Below the pieces are notes generated by a model. The model did no database searches and had not been told where the DNA came from. It saw nothing but the letters and a program-made list of their open reading frames with translations. A program made the position numbers and the translations under genes. From Streptomyces atroolivaceus (lineage in GTDB: Bacteria > Actinomycetota > Actinomycetes > Streptomycetales > Streptomycetaceae), in assembly GCF_000717025.1 (NCBI RefSeq), contig NZ_JNXG01000010.1:1-64000 (forward strand): 64,000 nt of DNA. Reading direction: 5' to 3'. This document shows, one piece after another, positions 41,011-49,748 of this stretch (the first letter of the stretch is position 1; the number at the start of each line of letters is the position of its first letter).

Positions 41011-41973
41011 ATGTCACGTCACCGCACAGACCCCTCTCTTCCGCGAGCCCGCGGAGCGCTCTCCGCAGGGGTGATCGATTATCTGCAGGGCCACGGCGCG
41101 CTGCCGGATCCGGGCGCCGCCCGGGCTGCCGAGCCCCACGGCGACGATCTGCAGCTCGCCCTGTACGTCTGCTACGAGCTTCACTACCGGGGATTCGCGG
41201 GTGTACGCCCCGAACTGGAGTGGGATCCCCCCCTGCTGGCCGTCCGCGCCGCGCTCGAGGACCGCTTCCTCTCGGCTCTCCGGGACGAGGCCACGGAGAC
41301 GGCGAGCCTGGACGACATCCTGGACGGACTCCTCCTGGAACCGGTGCGCGGTACCGGCCTCTCCTGGTTCCTGCAGGACCGGGGCGAGCTCCGTCACCTG
41401 CGCGACTACGCCGTGCAGCGTTCGCTGTACCACCTCAAGGAGGCCGACCCTCATGCCTGGGTGCTCCCCCGGCTCAGCGGGCGCGCCAAGGCCGGCATGG
41501 CGGCGATCGAGTACGACGAGTTCGGTGCGGGACGCGCGGACCGTGTCCACGCCCAGCTGTTCGCCGACCTCATGACCGATCTGGGCCTCGACACCACGTA
41601 CGGCCGGTATCTGGACGAGGGCTGTGCGCCCATGCTGGCCCTGGTGAACCAGATGTCCCTTTTCGGCCTGCACCGTCGGCTGCGCGGAGCGCTGGTGGGT
41701 CACTTCGCCGCAGTCGAGATCACGTCCTCCCCCGCTTCGCGGCGCCTCGCCCAGGCCATGAAGCGAACCGGCGCGGGTCCCGCGGCGGAGTTCTTCTACA
41801 CCGAGCACGTCGAAGCGGACGCGGTGCACGAGCAGGTGGTGCGCCGCGACGTGATCGGCGGTCTGCTCGAGGACGAACCGGAACTGGCGGCCGACATCGC
41901 GTTCGGCATCACGGCTACCTCGTGTCTCGAGGACCGGCTCGGAGACCGGCTGCTGGCGGACTGGCGGGCCTGA
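41011..41973 (+). CDS. Iron-containing redox enzyme (haem-oxygenase-like diiron family)
   Basis: A 320-residue all-helical protein of the iron-containing redox enzyme group (Haem_oxygenas_2-like). Likely metal ligands are in YELHYRGF, GMAAIEYDEFGAG and the EHVEADAVHEQVV motif (E-H-x-E-x-D-x3-H) near the C-terminus. HDO-fold enzymes oxidise or cleave small metabolites using a labile diiron centre; the substrate is unknown. GGAGGAAATCC precedes ATG 41011. It is followed by a HemK2-type methyltransferase and a CDGSH protein, which I read as one operon. Confidence 0.8.
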   Translation: MSRHRTDPSLPRARGALSAGVIDYLQGHGALPDPGAARAAEPHGDDLQLALYVCYELHYRGFAGVRPELEWDPPLLAVRAALEDRFLSALRDEATETASLDDILDGLLLEPVRGTGLSWFLQDRGELRHLRDYAVQRSLYHLKEADPHAWVLPRLSGRAKAGMAAIEYDEFGAGRADRVHAQLFADLMTDLGLDTTYGRYLDEGCAPMLALVNQMSLFGLHRRLRGALVGHFAAVEITSSPASRRLAQAMKRTGAGPAAEFFYTEHVEADAVHEQVVRRDVIGGLLEDEPELAADIAFGITATSCLEDRLGDRLLADWRA

Positions 41974-42023
41974 GGCGCCGTCCTCGTCCGCACCGCCGGC
42001 GCAGCAACGAAATGGAGTCGCAG

Positions 42024-42707
42024 ATGTCCGCAGACATGGCCGAAAACACCCGCACCGCCCGTTTGATGACCCTTCCCGGGGTGTACGCCCCCCAACACGA
42101 CACCCGCCTGCTCATGGCCGCGCTGAACCGGGAGGCCATCGGCCCGGGCACCGAGGTCCTGGATGTCGGCACGGGCAGCGGCGCCCTCGCTCTGCACGCG
42201 GCGCAGCTGGGTGCACGGGTCACGGCCGTGGACGTCGCGTGGCGGGCCCTGATGACCGCCCAGCTCAACGCGCTGCTGCACCGCCGGCGCATCACCGTGC
42301 AGCGGAGCGATCTGCTCTCCGCGCTGCCGGGCCGGTCCTACGACCTGGTGATCTGCAACCCGCCCTATGTGCCGTCGCCCGTGGCCGGACTCCCCGTGCG
42401 TGGTGCCGCCCGGGCCTGGGAGGCCGGGCGGGACGGCAGGGCGGTCCTCGACCGGGTCTGTGGGACCGCCCCGGCCGCGCTGCGGCCCGGGGGCCGTCTC
42501 CTCCTGGTGCACTCCGGCCTGTGCGACAGCGACGTAACCGTGCGGCGGCTCTCGGACGCCGGGCTGCAGGCCCGTGTCACCGACCGCGCCTTCGTGCCAC
42601 TCGGGCCTGTCATGCGGTCCAGACTGCGCTGGCTGCGTGAGACGGGGCTGTTGGACGAGGGAGACATGACGGAGGAGCTGGTGGTCATCCGTGCCGAACA
42701 TGCCTGA
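42024..42707 (+). CDS. HemK2/MTQ2-family protein methyltransferase
   Basis: A 227-residue class I methyltransferase. Motif I EVLDVGTGSGALAL is around residue 43. The catalytic NPPYVPSP motif is that of HemK/PrmC-type enzymes, which methylate a glutamine side-chain nitrogen in proteins; some relatives act on other planar nitrogens. AGGRLLLVHSGL-like strands complete the fold. ATG 42024 is chosen for GGAG 6 nt upstream, over ATG 42012. The stop overlaps the CDGSH gene. Linked to the iron-redox gene 50 nt upstream; its target could be that protein or a small molecule. Confidence 0.82.
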   Translation: MSADMAENTRTARLMTLPGVYAPQHDTRLLMAALNREAIGPGTEVLDVGTGSGALALHAAQLGARVTAVDVAWRALMTAQLNALLHRRRITVQRSDLLSALPGRSYDLVICNPPYVPSPVAGLPVRGAARAWEAGRDGRAVLDRVCGTAPAALRPGGRLLLVHSGLCDSDVTVRRLSDAGLQARVTDRAFVPLGPVMRSRLRWLRETGLLDEGDMTEELVVIRAEHA

Positions 42708-42918
42708 GCAGCCTTGCAGGATCACCCTCGGAGACGAGGGCCCCCTTCTGGTCGAAGGGCCCGTGGAAGTCACCTGCGCGGACGGCAGCGTGGCGGTCTC
42801 CGACCGGTTCGTCGTAGCCGTCTGCATGTGCCGGCGCAGCCGGATGTATCCGTGGTGCGACACCAGCCACCGACGCCGTACGCGGCCCGGCGAGGAGCCC
42901 CGCCGCTCGGCGGAATGA
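42700..42918 (+). CDS. CDGSH iron-sulfur domain protein
   Basis: A 72-residue protein with one CDGSH-type [2Fe-2S] motif, CMCRRSRMYPWCDTSH, that is C-x-C-x2-S-x3-P-x-C-D-x2-H, with Thr in place of the usual Gly. The other conserved part is EGPVEVTCADGSVAVSDRF. Such proteins hold a redox-active, pH-sensitive cluster and pass electrons or clusters. The start overlaps the methyltransferase stop by 8 nt. GTG 42691 is an alternative. A role as electron donor to the neighbouring diiron protein is an inference. Confidence 0.87.
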   Translation: MPEQPCRITLGDEGPLLVEGPVEVTCADGSVAVSDRFVVAVCMCRRSRMYPWCDTSHRRRTRPGEEPRRSAE

Positions 42919-42924
42919 TGCCGT

Positions 42925-44163
42925 TCACCCGCCGTCCCGGAGCCGCGTCGGCGTCGCCCCGCGCAGTCGGCGGGCCATGGCCCGCAGCCGGGGGTGGCGT
43001 TCGTGGGCCTCGGCCGAACTGCGGTCCAGCTCTTCGGCCAGGCGCTCCGTGCGCTTGTCGATGTCGAGTTCGTCGAGGATGCGGTCCACCTCCGCGAGCA
43101 GTGCACCGTGCAACTGCCACTGTCTGGGATGTTCCTGGACGTCTTCGAGCAGGAGATCCGCCACCCGGTCGCGCGTGGTGCGGCTGCGGGCGAGTGCGTC
43201 GGCCAGGCGCTCCTCCGCCTCCTCGCCGCTCTCGGCCATCGGTGTGGTGATCATCAGCGCGAAGCCCTCGATGGCGTCGGACATGTGTCCGAACAGTTCT
43301 CTGAGATCCGTGGCCACGTCCTCGGGGAAGAGTGTTTCCTCGGTGCGCGCCTTGGCAAGGTCGGTGAGGGTCCGGGTCAGGACCCGCAGCACCACGGCAC
43401 AGATCTCCAGCGTGTCGAGCCCGGTCCGCAGGACGACACGGTGGAGCAGCCCCTGCCTGACGCGGGGGTTGAGCATCAGGCTCTCCTCGGCCTGCCGCAG
43501 GGACGCGTCGACCTCCACGATGTCGTGGTCAAGGCGGCGGGCCTCGTGGAGGCGCGCGGCGGCCTCCCGTACGGGGTGGTTTCCGCCGATCTCCTCGCCC
43601 AGGGCCCGGAACATCTTGCCCATCCGGTCTCCCAGGCCGCCGATGGAAGCGCCCGCCGACTCGACCCAGACGGGCGGTGCCAGCAGGAGGTTGAAGAGCA
43701 GGCCCACCCCCGCACCGATCAGGGTTTCCAGCACTCGCTCCCAGGCGGTGGTGGCGACCTGCGCGACGCCGAGGACCAGCATCGCGCTGATGGCCACCTC
43801 GGGCACGAATTCGTTGACCCGTACCAGCCGTCCGATCAACAGGGAGGTGAAGATCGTGAGCCCGAGGCTCCACCAGCTCAGACCTACCAGCGAGCTGAAT
43901 CCGCTGGCGATCAGGACCCCGACGACGACGGCGTTCACACGCCGGATGCCGGTGGTGAGCGTGGCGTAGAGCGTCACCTGCACCACGAGAAGAGCGGTGA
44001 GGGGGGCCGTGAGGGGGGCGGGGTGTGGTGCGGGCAGGACCGTCTGGGCCACAGCGAACGCGATGACCGCCGCCGCCGTCGACCGCAGCGTCTGGGCCGC
44101 GGCCGGCTCGGTGGTGCGCTGGACGAGTTTGACGACGGGCTCGGGCGTGGAAACTGCAGGCAT
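42925..44163 (-). CDS. FUSC family (aromatic acid exporter-like) membrane protein
   Basis: A 412-residue protein. The N-terminal 170 residues hold about six hydrophobic segments (AAAVIAFAVAQTVL, APLTALLVVQVTLYATL, NAVVVGVLIASGFSSL, LGLTIFTSLLIGRLV, VAISAMLVLGVAQVATT, LIGAGVGLLFNLLLAPPVWV). They are followed by a 240-residue helical cytosolic region ending RRLRGATPTRLRDGG. This is the ArAE/FUSC layout, proposed to export aromatic acids or other small molecules. The start ATG 44163 keeps all helices. It converges with the CDGSH gene, leaving 6 nt. Confidence 0.83.
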   Translation of the reverse strand: MPAVSTPEPVVKLVQRTTEPAAAQTLRSTAAAVIAFAVAQTVLPAPHPAPLTAPLTALLVVQVTLYATLTTGIRRVNAVVVGVLIASGFSSLVGLSWWSLGLTIFTSLLIGRLVRVNEFVPEVAISAMLVLGVAQVATTAWERVLETLIGAGVGLLFNLLLAPPVWVESAGASIGGLGDRMGKMFRALGEEIGGNHPVREAAARLHEARRLDHDIVEVDASLRQAEESLMLNPRVRQGLLHRVVLRTGLDTLEICAVVLRVLTRTLTDLAKARTEETLFPEDVATDLRELFGHMSDAIEGFALMITTPMAESGEEAEERLADALARSRTTRDRVADLLLEDVQEHPRQWQLHGALLAEVDRILDELDIDKRTERLAEELDRSSAEAHERHPRLRAMARRLRGATPTRLRDGG

Positions 44164-44290
44164 TCCTTGACGGTGCCCCGAATATCGGTCCCTCAGCGCT
44201 TCGAGGACCGGCCGGACTCCTTACGGACGTACGCGTGCGCCCATGGGCATCGGTCTCGCGGTCCCGGCCGGTTGGAGAGAAGGTGGAGTC

Positions 44291-44473
44291 ATGGCTATCT
44301 CACTTACGCCCCCTGGGGAGACGCCTCCCGCCGAGGGCTGCATAAGCGAAGCACACGTCGAGCGCGCCGACGGGGGGATCTGGGAACACCCCGTCTTCTG
44401 GGCGGCCATGATCCTGCTCGGTTCACTTGTCGTCGCCGGGTACTTCATCGCGCGCATCTTCGGATTCACGTGA
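44291..44473 (+). CDS. Small membrane protein, DUF6480 family, 60 aa
   Basis: MAISLTPPGETPPAEGCISE, then AHVERADGGIWEHPVFWAAMILLGSLVVAGYFIARIFGFT: a Pro-rich N-terminus and one C-terminal transmembrane helix. I recognise it as DUF6480, a Streptomyces family of unknown role. AAGGTGGAG precedes ATG 44291. Its stop overlaps the GTG start of the endonuclease gene as GTGA. Confidence 0.75.
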   Translation: MAISLTPPGETPPAEGCISEAHVERADGGIWEHPVFWAAMILLGSLVVAGYFIARIFGFT

Positions 44474-45084
44474 GCGCGCGCAAAACCCTGGACTCGTTGC
44501 TTGAGCGGCACGGCAGCACGTTCGCGGCCGAGGCGGGCATCCGGCTGCGCGACACTCCCCAGCCCTTGTACCAGCTCCTCGTCCTGAGCCATCTTCTGAG
44601 CGCGCGGATCCGCGCGCAGGTGGCGGTGGCCGCGGCGCGGGCTCTCTTCTCGCACGGGCTGCGCACTCCGCGCCGTATGGCCGACGCCACGTGGCAGGAA
44701 CGCGTCGACGCGCTGGGCGAGGGCGGCTACCGCCGGTACGACGAGCGGACGGCGACCCAGCTGGGTGATGGCGCCCTGCTGCTGCTCGACGCGTTCGGCG
44801 GGGACCTGCGACGCCTGCGGGGAGAGGCCGACGGTGATACGGAGTCCATCCGCGCGGGGCTTCGCCGGTTTCCCGGGATAGGGCCGGCGGGCGCCGACAT
44901 CTTCCTCCGCGAGGTGCAGACGGTGTGGCCCGAAACGGCGCCGTACCTCGACGCCAAAGCGCTGCAGGGCGCCGAGCGGCTCGGCCTCCCCACCACGCCG
45001 GACGCACTCTCCCGGCTGGCGGAGGACCTGGACCCGGCCGTGCTCGCCGCGGCCCTGGTCCGGGGTGCGCTGGACAAGGGCTGA
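44470..45084 (+). CDS. HhH-GPD endonuclease III-like DNA glycosylase/endonuclease
   Basis: A 204-residue helical protein with the EndoIII-type layout: LYQLLVLSHLLSARIRAQVAVAAARALF at the start, then FPGIGPAGADIFLREVQTVWPETAPYLD, a helix-hairpin-helix with a following Asp region like the GPD motif. The C-terminal iron-sulfur cysteines of EndoIII are absent, as in the clusterless actinobacterial group. The catalytic Lys is not obvious in the hairpin (GPAGAD), so it may be an AlkA/MIG-like or inactive relative. GTG 44470 overlaps the DUF6480 stop. Confidence 0.72.
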   Translation: MSARKTLDSLLERHGSTFAAEAGIRLRDTPQPLYQLLVLSHLLSARIRAQVAVAAARALFSHGLRTPRRMADATWQERVDALGEGGYRRYDERTATQLGDGALLLLDAFGGDLRRLRGEADGDTESIRAGLRRFPGIGPAGADIFLREVQTVWPETAPYLDAKALQGAERLGLPTTPDALSRLAEDLDPAVLAAALVRGALDKG

Positions 45085-45090
45085 GCCCGC

Positions 45091-45840
45091 TCAGCCGGTG
45101 GGCCGGCGCTTGCCCGGCTTGACGGAGCGGCCTTCCACGAGCGCGCGCCTGATCTGTGCCGCGGCGGCTCGGGCGTGACCCGAGGTCGCCGTACGGTCGG
45201 CCACCGACGTGACGAAGCGGTGGGTCGGGCGCAGACACTGGCCGCACGGCGTGTCCGTGGTGATCAGGTAGCCGTCCTCGCACTGGGGGTTCGCGCAGTG
45301 GCCGGGGCTCACGAGCGCTTCGGCGATCTCCTGGGGCGCCCAGCGGCGCCGGCCGTCCTCGTCCTTCTCGTGGAGAGCGTGCGACCAGCGGACGTTCCAC
45401 CGGCGTTCGAGACGCTCCAGGAGCTGGTCGGGGGTGCGGCGGACGAGTTCCCGGTGGATCAGGTCGTGCACCGTGCGGGGGTGGCGGTGACCGAGTGCCT
45501 GGACCAGCGGCTGCGGAAGGGCCTGAAGGATGTACGAGACCGGGTCGCCGCCCGCGCGCTCGCGCCACCTGCGGCAGGGGCAGGGGCCCTCGGCCGGCAG
45601 CGCCCGCTGACAGCGGCCGCACCGGCCCCGGCATTCCGCGCAGAGCCCGTCGTCGAGCCCGTCCACGTGGGGTGCGGGGGCCCGGCCGCAGTCACGGCAG
45701 CAGGCGGCGCAGGGGCCGCAGAGCCGCTCGTCGCCGAGCTTCGTCGTCCACTGCCGCTGCTGGCAGCGGCAGCACAGGGAGTTGTTGCAGTACTCGTGGT
45801 GAGCGGCGCCCGAGTGTCGTCCGGGGGGCGGGAATGACAT
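45091..45840 (-). CDS. Cysteine-rich zinc-ribbon protein, 249 aa
   Basis: No family recognised. The N-terminal 110 residues carry many Cys-x2-Cys pairs (LCCRCQQRQ, CGPCAACCRDC, CAECRGRCGRC, CPCRRW), and a further pair of ribbons lies later (CANPQCEDGYLITTDTPCGQC). Between them is a helical domain (LPQPLVQALGHRHPRTVHDLIHRELVRRTPDQLLERLERRW). It probably binds several zinc ions and nucleic acid (inference). GGAG lies before ATG 45840. It converges with the endonuclease gene. Confidence 0.6.
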   Translation of the reverse strand: MSFPPPGRHSGAAHHEYCNNSLCCRCQQRQWTTKLGDERLCGPCAACCRDCGRAPAPHVDGLDDGLCAECRGRCGRCQRALPAEGPCPCRRWRERAGGDPVSYILQALPQPLVQALGHRHPRTVHDLIHRELVRRTPDQLLERLERRWNVRWSHALHEKDEDGRRRWAPQEIAEALVSPGHCANPQCEDGYLITTDTPCGQCLRPTHRFVTSVADRTATSGHARAAAAQIRRALVEGRSVKPGKRRPTG

Positions 45841-46001
45841 TGGTGCGTTCTCCAGGTGCGTGGCCGGGGCCGGTGAGGTCCGAGCCATGTCGACGAAGCG
45901 CGCGCAAGGGCCCTCGCACGACGGTATCGCCTCGTGCGGGCCCATGCGGCGCTCTGCCACGTTCGGGTCGACATTGTCCCGCACCCGGAGGGTGGGTGGG
46001 A

Positions 46002-46196
46002 TCAGGGCCTCAGGCCGCTGACGACGTCGGCGGTGGCCGTGATCCCTTCGTGGATGGTGGGAGCCATGCTCGTACTCGCGAGAAGGAATCCCAGCAGGGC
46101 GCAGACAATCGCGTGCGAGATCTTGAGTCCGCCGTTCCGCAGGAAGATCGTTGCCAGGATCAGCAGGAGCAGCACCACTGAGATCGAAATGGCCAT
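46002..46196 (-). CDS. Small two-helix membrane protein, 64 aa
   Basis: MAISISVVLLLLILATIFLR, then NGGLKISHAIVCALLGFLLASTSMAPTIHEGITATADVVSGLRP: two transmembrane helices joined by a short loop. The second half, SHAIVCALLGFLLASTSMAP, looks conserved in Streptomyces hypothetical proteins. GGAGG lies 5 nt before ATG 46196. The function is not known, and no operon partner is obvious. Confidence 0.65.
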   Translation of the reverse strand: MAISISVVLLLLILATIFLRNGGLKISHAIVCALLGFLLASTSMAPTIHEGITATADVVSGLRP

Positions 46197-46331
46197 GGCC
46201 AACCTCCTCCGCCGCGCCGGATTTGCGGCATTCGGCCGCCAGTGTGGCGCAGCGGGAAGGCCGTTCGGCGCACTGGCGTGTCCGCCGAACGGGTGTTCAC
46301 GCACGGTGACCGGAGACGGTGCGGACGCCGG

Positions 46332-47222
46332 TCAGCCGCTTCGGCGGCTCCTGGGGCCGCGTCGGCGGAGGAATGTCTCGAGCCCCGCCAGATCGTCGGT
46401 GTTGAGGTGGTCGACGTCCGCGGCGACGAGCTCGTTCCAGACGGCGTCGCGTTCCGGGCCCGCGACGTCGGGCGTGCCCCAGAAGCGGACCCGTTGTCCG
46501 CCCGCGTGGGCGGCCGAGACCAGGGTGCGCAGTCTGTCCCTCTCGGCTGCGGGGAAGGGCCCGGCCCCCCTCCAGCTGAAGTTCGTGGCCCAGTTGGCGC
46601 TGACGAGCGGGATGAAGGAGGCGGGAGCCGCGGTGCCGAGGTCCTCCGGCCGTCCGTCGTAGAAGGCGTACCGAGTGGTCTGCGCCTCCATCGGGACGCG
46701 GGCGGCCCGGTCTCCCGAGATGACCGGGGTGACCGCGCCGGTACGGACCCGGCCGTGGACGGAGCGGGTGAGGATGTGGCGGTAGCGGCGGAGTACCCGG
46801 TCGAGCGCGAGGTAGGCGGCGGCGCCGTCGGCCTTGATGTCGATCAGTAGTTGCAGCGGCGCGGGGTGTCCGCCGTGGACGGAGCCGTGGTTGGCGCGGA
46901 CCCGGGCGAGCAAGGGGTCGAGGTACAGCGAGACGAGGGTGCGGGTGGGGTCGAGGGTCTCGGCCTCATGGGCGACGAGCAGTTCGCCGTCGACGAGGAA
47001 GATGTCCGCCTCGACGCTGGTGAAGCCGTGCCCGAGCGCATCGCGCAGAGGACGCGGATGCAGGTAGTCGTTGTGCGCGTGGGCCCTGGCCAGCGGGCGA
47101 GGGCCGCTGGGGCGACCGGTCGCGGTGGGTCCCGCGGCGGCTGCCTGGGCGGGGATGAGAGCGCCTGCGGCGGCGGTGGCGAGGGCGGTGGTGACGACTC
47201 TGCGACGGGTCAGGTGTGCCAT
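46332..47222 (-). CDS. Secreted glycerophosphodiester phosphodiesterase/PI-PLC-like protein
   Basis: A 296-residue exported protein with a twin-arginine leader (TRRRVVTTALATAAAGALIP). The mature part begins with ARAHAHNDYLHPRPLRDAL, GFTSVEADIFLVDGELLVAHE, the GDPD/PI-PLC-type TIM barrel start with the His/Glu/Asp metal and catalytic residues. LLIDIKADG and VNTDDL-like LNTDDLAGLE follow near the end. It resembles Streptomyces HAHNDY-containing phosphatidylinositol phosphodiesterase relatives. The substrate is likely extracellular phosphodiesters. GGGAG precedes ATG 47222. Confidence 0.78.
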   Translation of the reverse strand: MAHLTRRRVVTTALATAAAGALIPAQAAAAGPTATGRPSGPRPLARAHAHNDYLHPRPLRDALGHGFTSVEADIFLVDGELLVAHEAETLDPTRTLVSLYLDPLLARVRANHGSVHGGHPAPLQLLIDIKADGAAAYLALDRVLRRYRHILTRSVHGRVRTGAVTPVISGDRAARVPMEAQTTRYAFYDGRPEDLGTAAPASFIPLVSANWATNFSWRGAGPFPAAERDRLRTLVSAAHAGGQRVRFWGTPDVAGPERDAVWNELVAADVDHLNTDDLAGLETFLRRRGPRSRRSG

Positions 47223-47400
47223 GGGGGTCTCCCTGAAGCGGTCGGACGGGCAGAGCGGGCGGGGGGACGCGACGATTATGGAGGCGCTGATCCACAGAAA
47301 GGCAGGTACCTGCCAAGAGTTGGAACGGCTGTCGTCCGCGCGTCGGCTGCGCTGCGTCTGCTGTTCCCCCGCCCACCGCTCCGGAGAGCCGGACACGACG

Positions 47401-47430
47401 TGCGGGGGCGCGTTCTCACGCGCCCCCGCA
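47401..47430 (-). terminator. Terminator of the acyl-CoA dehydrogenase operon
   Basis: Perfect 12-bp stem TGCGGGGGCGCG (47401-47412) and CGCGCCCCCGCA (47419-47430), 6-nt loop, just after the last stop codon of the operon. Confidence 0.8.
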
Positions 47431-47436
47431 GGTGCC

Positions 47437-48558
47437 TCACGGAGCGGGGAGCTCCACCAGCCCGGCCACGGTCTCGCGGTGGCGTCCCGCGGTGCCGTAC
47501 GCGATCGAGTCGGCCTTGGCCCGCTTCAGATACAGGTGCGCGGGGTGCTCCCAGGTCATTCCGATCCCGCCGTGCAGCTGGACACATTCCTCCGCCGCGT
47601 TCACCGCGACCCTGGAGCAGTAGGCCTGCGCCACGGCCACCGCGAGGGGGGCGTCCGGGCTGCCCGTCGCGAGCGCGTCCGCGGCGTTCCGGGCGGCCGC
47701 ACGCGCCGACACGACCTCCAGCCAGAGCTGGGCCATCCGGTGCTTGAGCGACTGGAACGAGCCCACCGGCCTGTTGAACTGGTGGCGTTCGCGGGTGTGC
47801 CGGACGGTCTCGGTCAGGCACCACTCGGCCAGCCCGAGCTGCTCGGACGCGAGCAGTCCGGCACCGGCCAGCAGGCCCTTGCTCACGGCCGCGGCAGCGG
47901 GACCGGCGTCCGCGAGCAGGGTACCGGCGGCTCCGCTCAGGGTGACCGTGGCGAGCGGGCGGGTCAGGTCCAGCGGGACGAGCGCCTGTACGGCGACACC
48001 GTCCCCGCCGGTCTCCACCGCGTACAGGCCGTCCGCGGTGGGCACCAGCAGGACGTCCGCCGCCTCCGCCTCGGCGACGCCGGTCACGGTCCGCTCCAGG
48101 GTGCCGGTCATCGCCGCGGCTCCGTCGGCGGGGGGCGTGGAGAACGGCAGGGCGAGTACGGCGACCTTGCGGCCCGCCGCCAGCTCGGCGAGGAGCCCGG
48201 CGACCGGGCCGTCACCGGCGCCCAGGGCGAGGAGGATCTCGGTCGCGACGACGGCGCTCGTCAGGTACGGCGCCGGGGCGACACTGCGGCCGAGCTCCTC
48301 CAGGACCACGGCGGCCTCCCGGTGGGTGGCCCCCTGGCCGCCGAGCTTCTCCGGGACCAGCAGTCCGGCTGCTCCTATCCCTGCGGCGAGCGATTCCCAC
48401 AGGCGCAGGTCGTACGGCGTGTCGGACTCGATCCCGGCGATCACCGCCGGCGCGTCCGCCCGGCCGGCCAGCAGTGAACGCACGGCGGACCGCAGGTCCT
48501 CCTCGGCTTCCGAGTAGAGCAGGTCGGGTGCCTGGGCGGCTTCGGTCTGTGCGGTCAT
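47437..48558 (-). CDS. Acyl-CoA dehydrogenase family protein (partner subunit 1)
   Basis: A 373-residue acyl-CoA dehydrogenase-fold protein. The N-terminal helical domain (DLLYSEAEEDLRSAVRSLLAGR), a degenerate middle beta domain and the C-terminal FAD-binding helices (RHTRERHQFNRPVGSFQSLKHRMAQLWLEV, EECVQLHGGIGMTWEHPAHLYLKRAK) are visible. Its start overlaps the next dehydrogenase gene. Paired small ACADs of this sort form alpha2-beta2 enzymes acting on steroid side chains or branched acyl-CoAs in Actinobacteria; the pairing here is inferred from the overlap. Confidence 0.87.
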   Translation of the reverse strand: MTAQTEAAQAPDLLYSEAEEDLRSAVRSLLAGRADAPAVIAGIESDTPYDLRLWESLAAGIGAAGLLVPEKLGGQGATHREAAVVLEELGRSVAPAPYLTSAVVATEILLALGAGDGPVAGLLAELAAGRKVAVLALPFSTPPADGAAAMTGTLERTVTGVAEAEAADVLLVPTADGLYAVETGGDGVAVQALVPLDLTRPLATVTLSGAAGTLLADAGPAAAAVSKGLLAGAGLLASEQLGLAEWCLTETVRHTRERHQFNRPVGSFQSLKHRMAQLWLEVVSARAAARNAADALATGSPDAPLAVAVAQAYCSRVAVNAAEECVQLHGGIGMTWEHPAHLYLKRAKADSIAYGTAGRHRETVAGLVELPAP

Positions 48559-49748
48559 CGGGCAAGATCCTTCCAGGCGACGTCCTTGTCGTTACGCGGC
48601 TCGACGGGCAGACCGAGGACGCGCTCGGCGACGATGTTGAGCAGGACCTCGCTCGTACCGCCCTCGATGGAATTGCCCTTGGACCGCAGATACCGGTAGC
48701 CGGCGTCGCGGCCGGTGAAGTCGACGATCTCCGGGCGGCGCATGGTCCAGTCGCTGTACAACAGGCCTTCGTCACCCAGAAGTTCGACCTCGAGCCCGCT
48801 GATCTCCTGATTGAGGCGGGCGAAGGCGAGCTTCATGCCGGAGCCCTCGGGGCCGGGCTGTCCGGCGACGAGCTGCTGGCGCAGCCGCTCACCCGTGAGC
48901 CTGGCGACCTCGGCCTCCACCCACAACGTGAGCAGCCGCTGGTGGAGGTCGTGGGTGCGCAGCGCCGGCTGTTCGCGCCAGGTCCTGGCCACGGTGCCGA
49001 TCATTCCGCCCTCGCGGGGAATGCGGGCTCCGCCGATGGAGACGCGTTCGTTCATCAAGGTGGTCTGGGCGACCTTCCAGCCGTCGCCCACCGGACCGAG
49101 GCGCCTGCTGTCCGGGATGCGTACGCCGGTGAGGAAGACCTCGTTGAACTCGGCCTCACCGGTGATCTGGCGCAGCGGCCGCACCTCGACACCGGGATCG
49201 GTCATGTCGCAGATGAAGTAGCTGATGCCCTGGTGCTTGGGGACGTCAGGGTCGGTGCGGGCGATCAGGATCGCCCAGCGGGCCACGTGGGCGCTGGACG
49301 TCCAGACCTTCTGCCCGTCGACGACCCAGTCGCCCCCCTCGTCCCTGACGGCACGCGTACCGAGCGCGGCCAGGTCGGATCCGGCGCCGGGCTCGCTGAA
49401 GAGCTGGCACCACACCTCCTCGCCCACCCACAGGGGCCGCAGGAAGCGCTGCTTCTGCTCCTCGGTGCCGTAACCCAGGATCGTGGGGGCGGCCATGCCG
49501 AGGCCGATGCCGATGCGGCGTGGATCGTTGTCGGGGGCCCCGGCGGCGGCGAGTTCGGCGTCGACGACGGGCTGCAGGGAACGCGACGCGTCCAGTCCGC
49601 CGAGGCCGACGGGGTAGTGGACCCATGCCAGGCCGGCGTCGAAACGCGCCTGGAGGAAGTCGGTGCGGCCGGTGGTGGCCGGCGGGTGAGCGGCCAGCAG
49701 TTCCTGGGTCCGGCGGCGGATCTGCGCCGCGTCGATGGCGGTGCTCAT
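48555..49748 (-). CDS. Acyl-CoA dehydrogenase family protein (partner subunit 2)
   Basis: A 397-residue acyl-CoA dehydrogenase. The FAD/substrate regions are clear: WCQLFSEPGAGSDLAALGTRA, WVVDGQKVWTSSAHVARW, GDGWKVAQTTLMNERVSIGG and the C-terminal RYLRSKGNSIEGGTSEVLLNIVAERVLGLP. It removes two hydrogens from an acyl-CoA. The translation starts at ATG 49748, overlapping the stop of the quinone oxidoreductase-like gene (ATGA). It also overlaps the other dehydrogenase by 4 nt. The three genes form a tight operon for catabolism of an unidentified acyl-CoA. Confidence 0.9.
   Translation of the reverse strand: MSTAIDAAQIRRRTQELLAAHPPATTGRTDFLQARFDAGLAWVHYPVGLGGLDASRSLQPVVDAELAAAGAPDNDPRRIGIGLGMAAPTILGYGTEEQKQRFLRPLWVGEEVWCQLFSEPGAGSDLAALGTRAVRDEGGDWVVDGQKVWTSSAHVARWAILIARTDPDVPKHQGISYFICDMTDPGVEVRPLRQITGEAEFNEVFLTGVRIPDSRRLGPVGDGWKVAQTTLMNERVSIGGARIPREGGMIGTVARTWREQPALRTHDLHQRLLTLWVEAEVARLTGERLRQQLVAGQPGPEGSGMKLAFARLNQEISGLEVELLGDEGLLYSDWTMRRPEIVDFTGRDAGYRYLRSKGNSIEGGTSEVLLNIVAERVLGLPVEPRNDKDVAWKDLAR

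Noticed and set aside
42994..44469. N-terminal extension of the endonuclease frame to 696 aa
   Set aside because: It overlaps the FUSC transporter on the opposite strand. The real start is GTG 44470 overlapping the DUF6480 stop.
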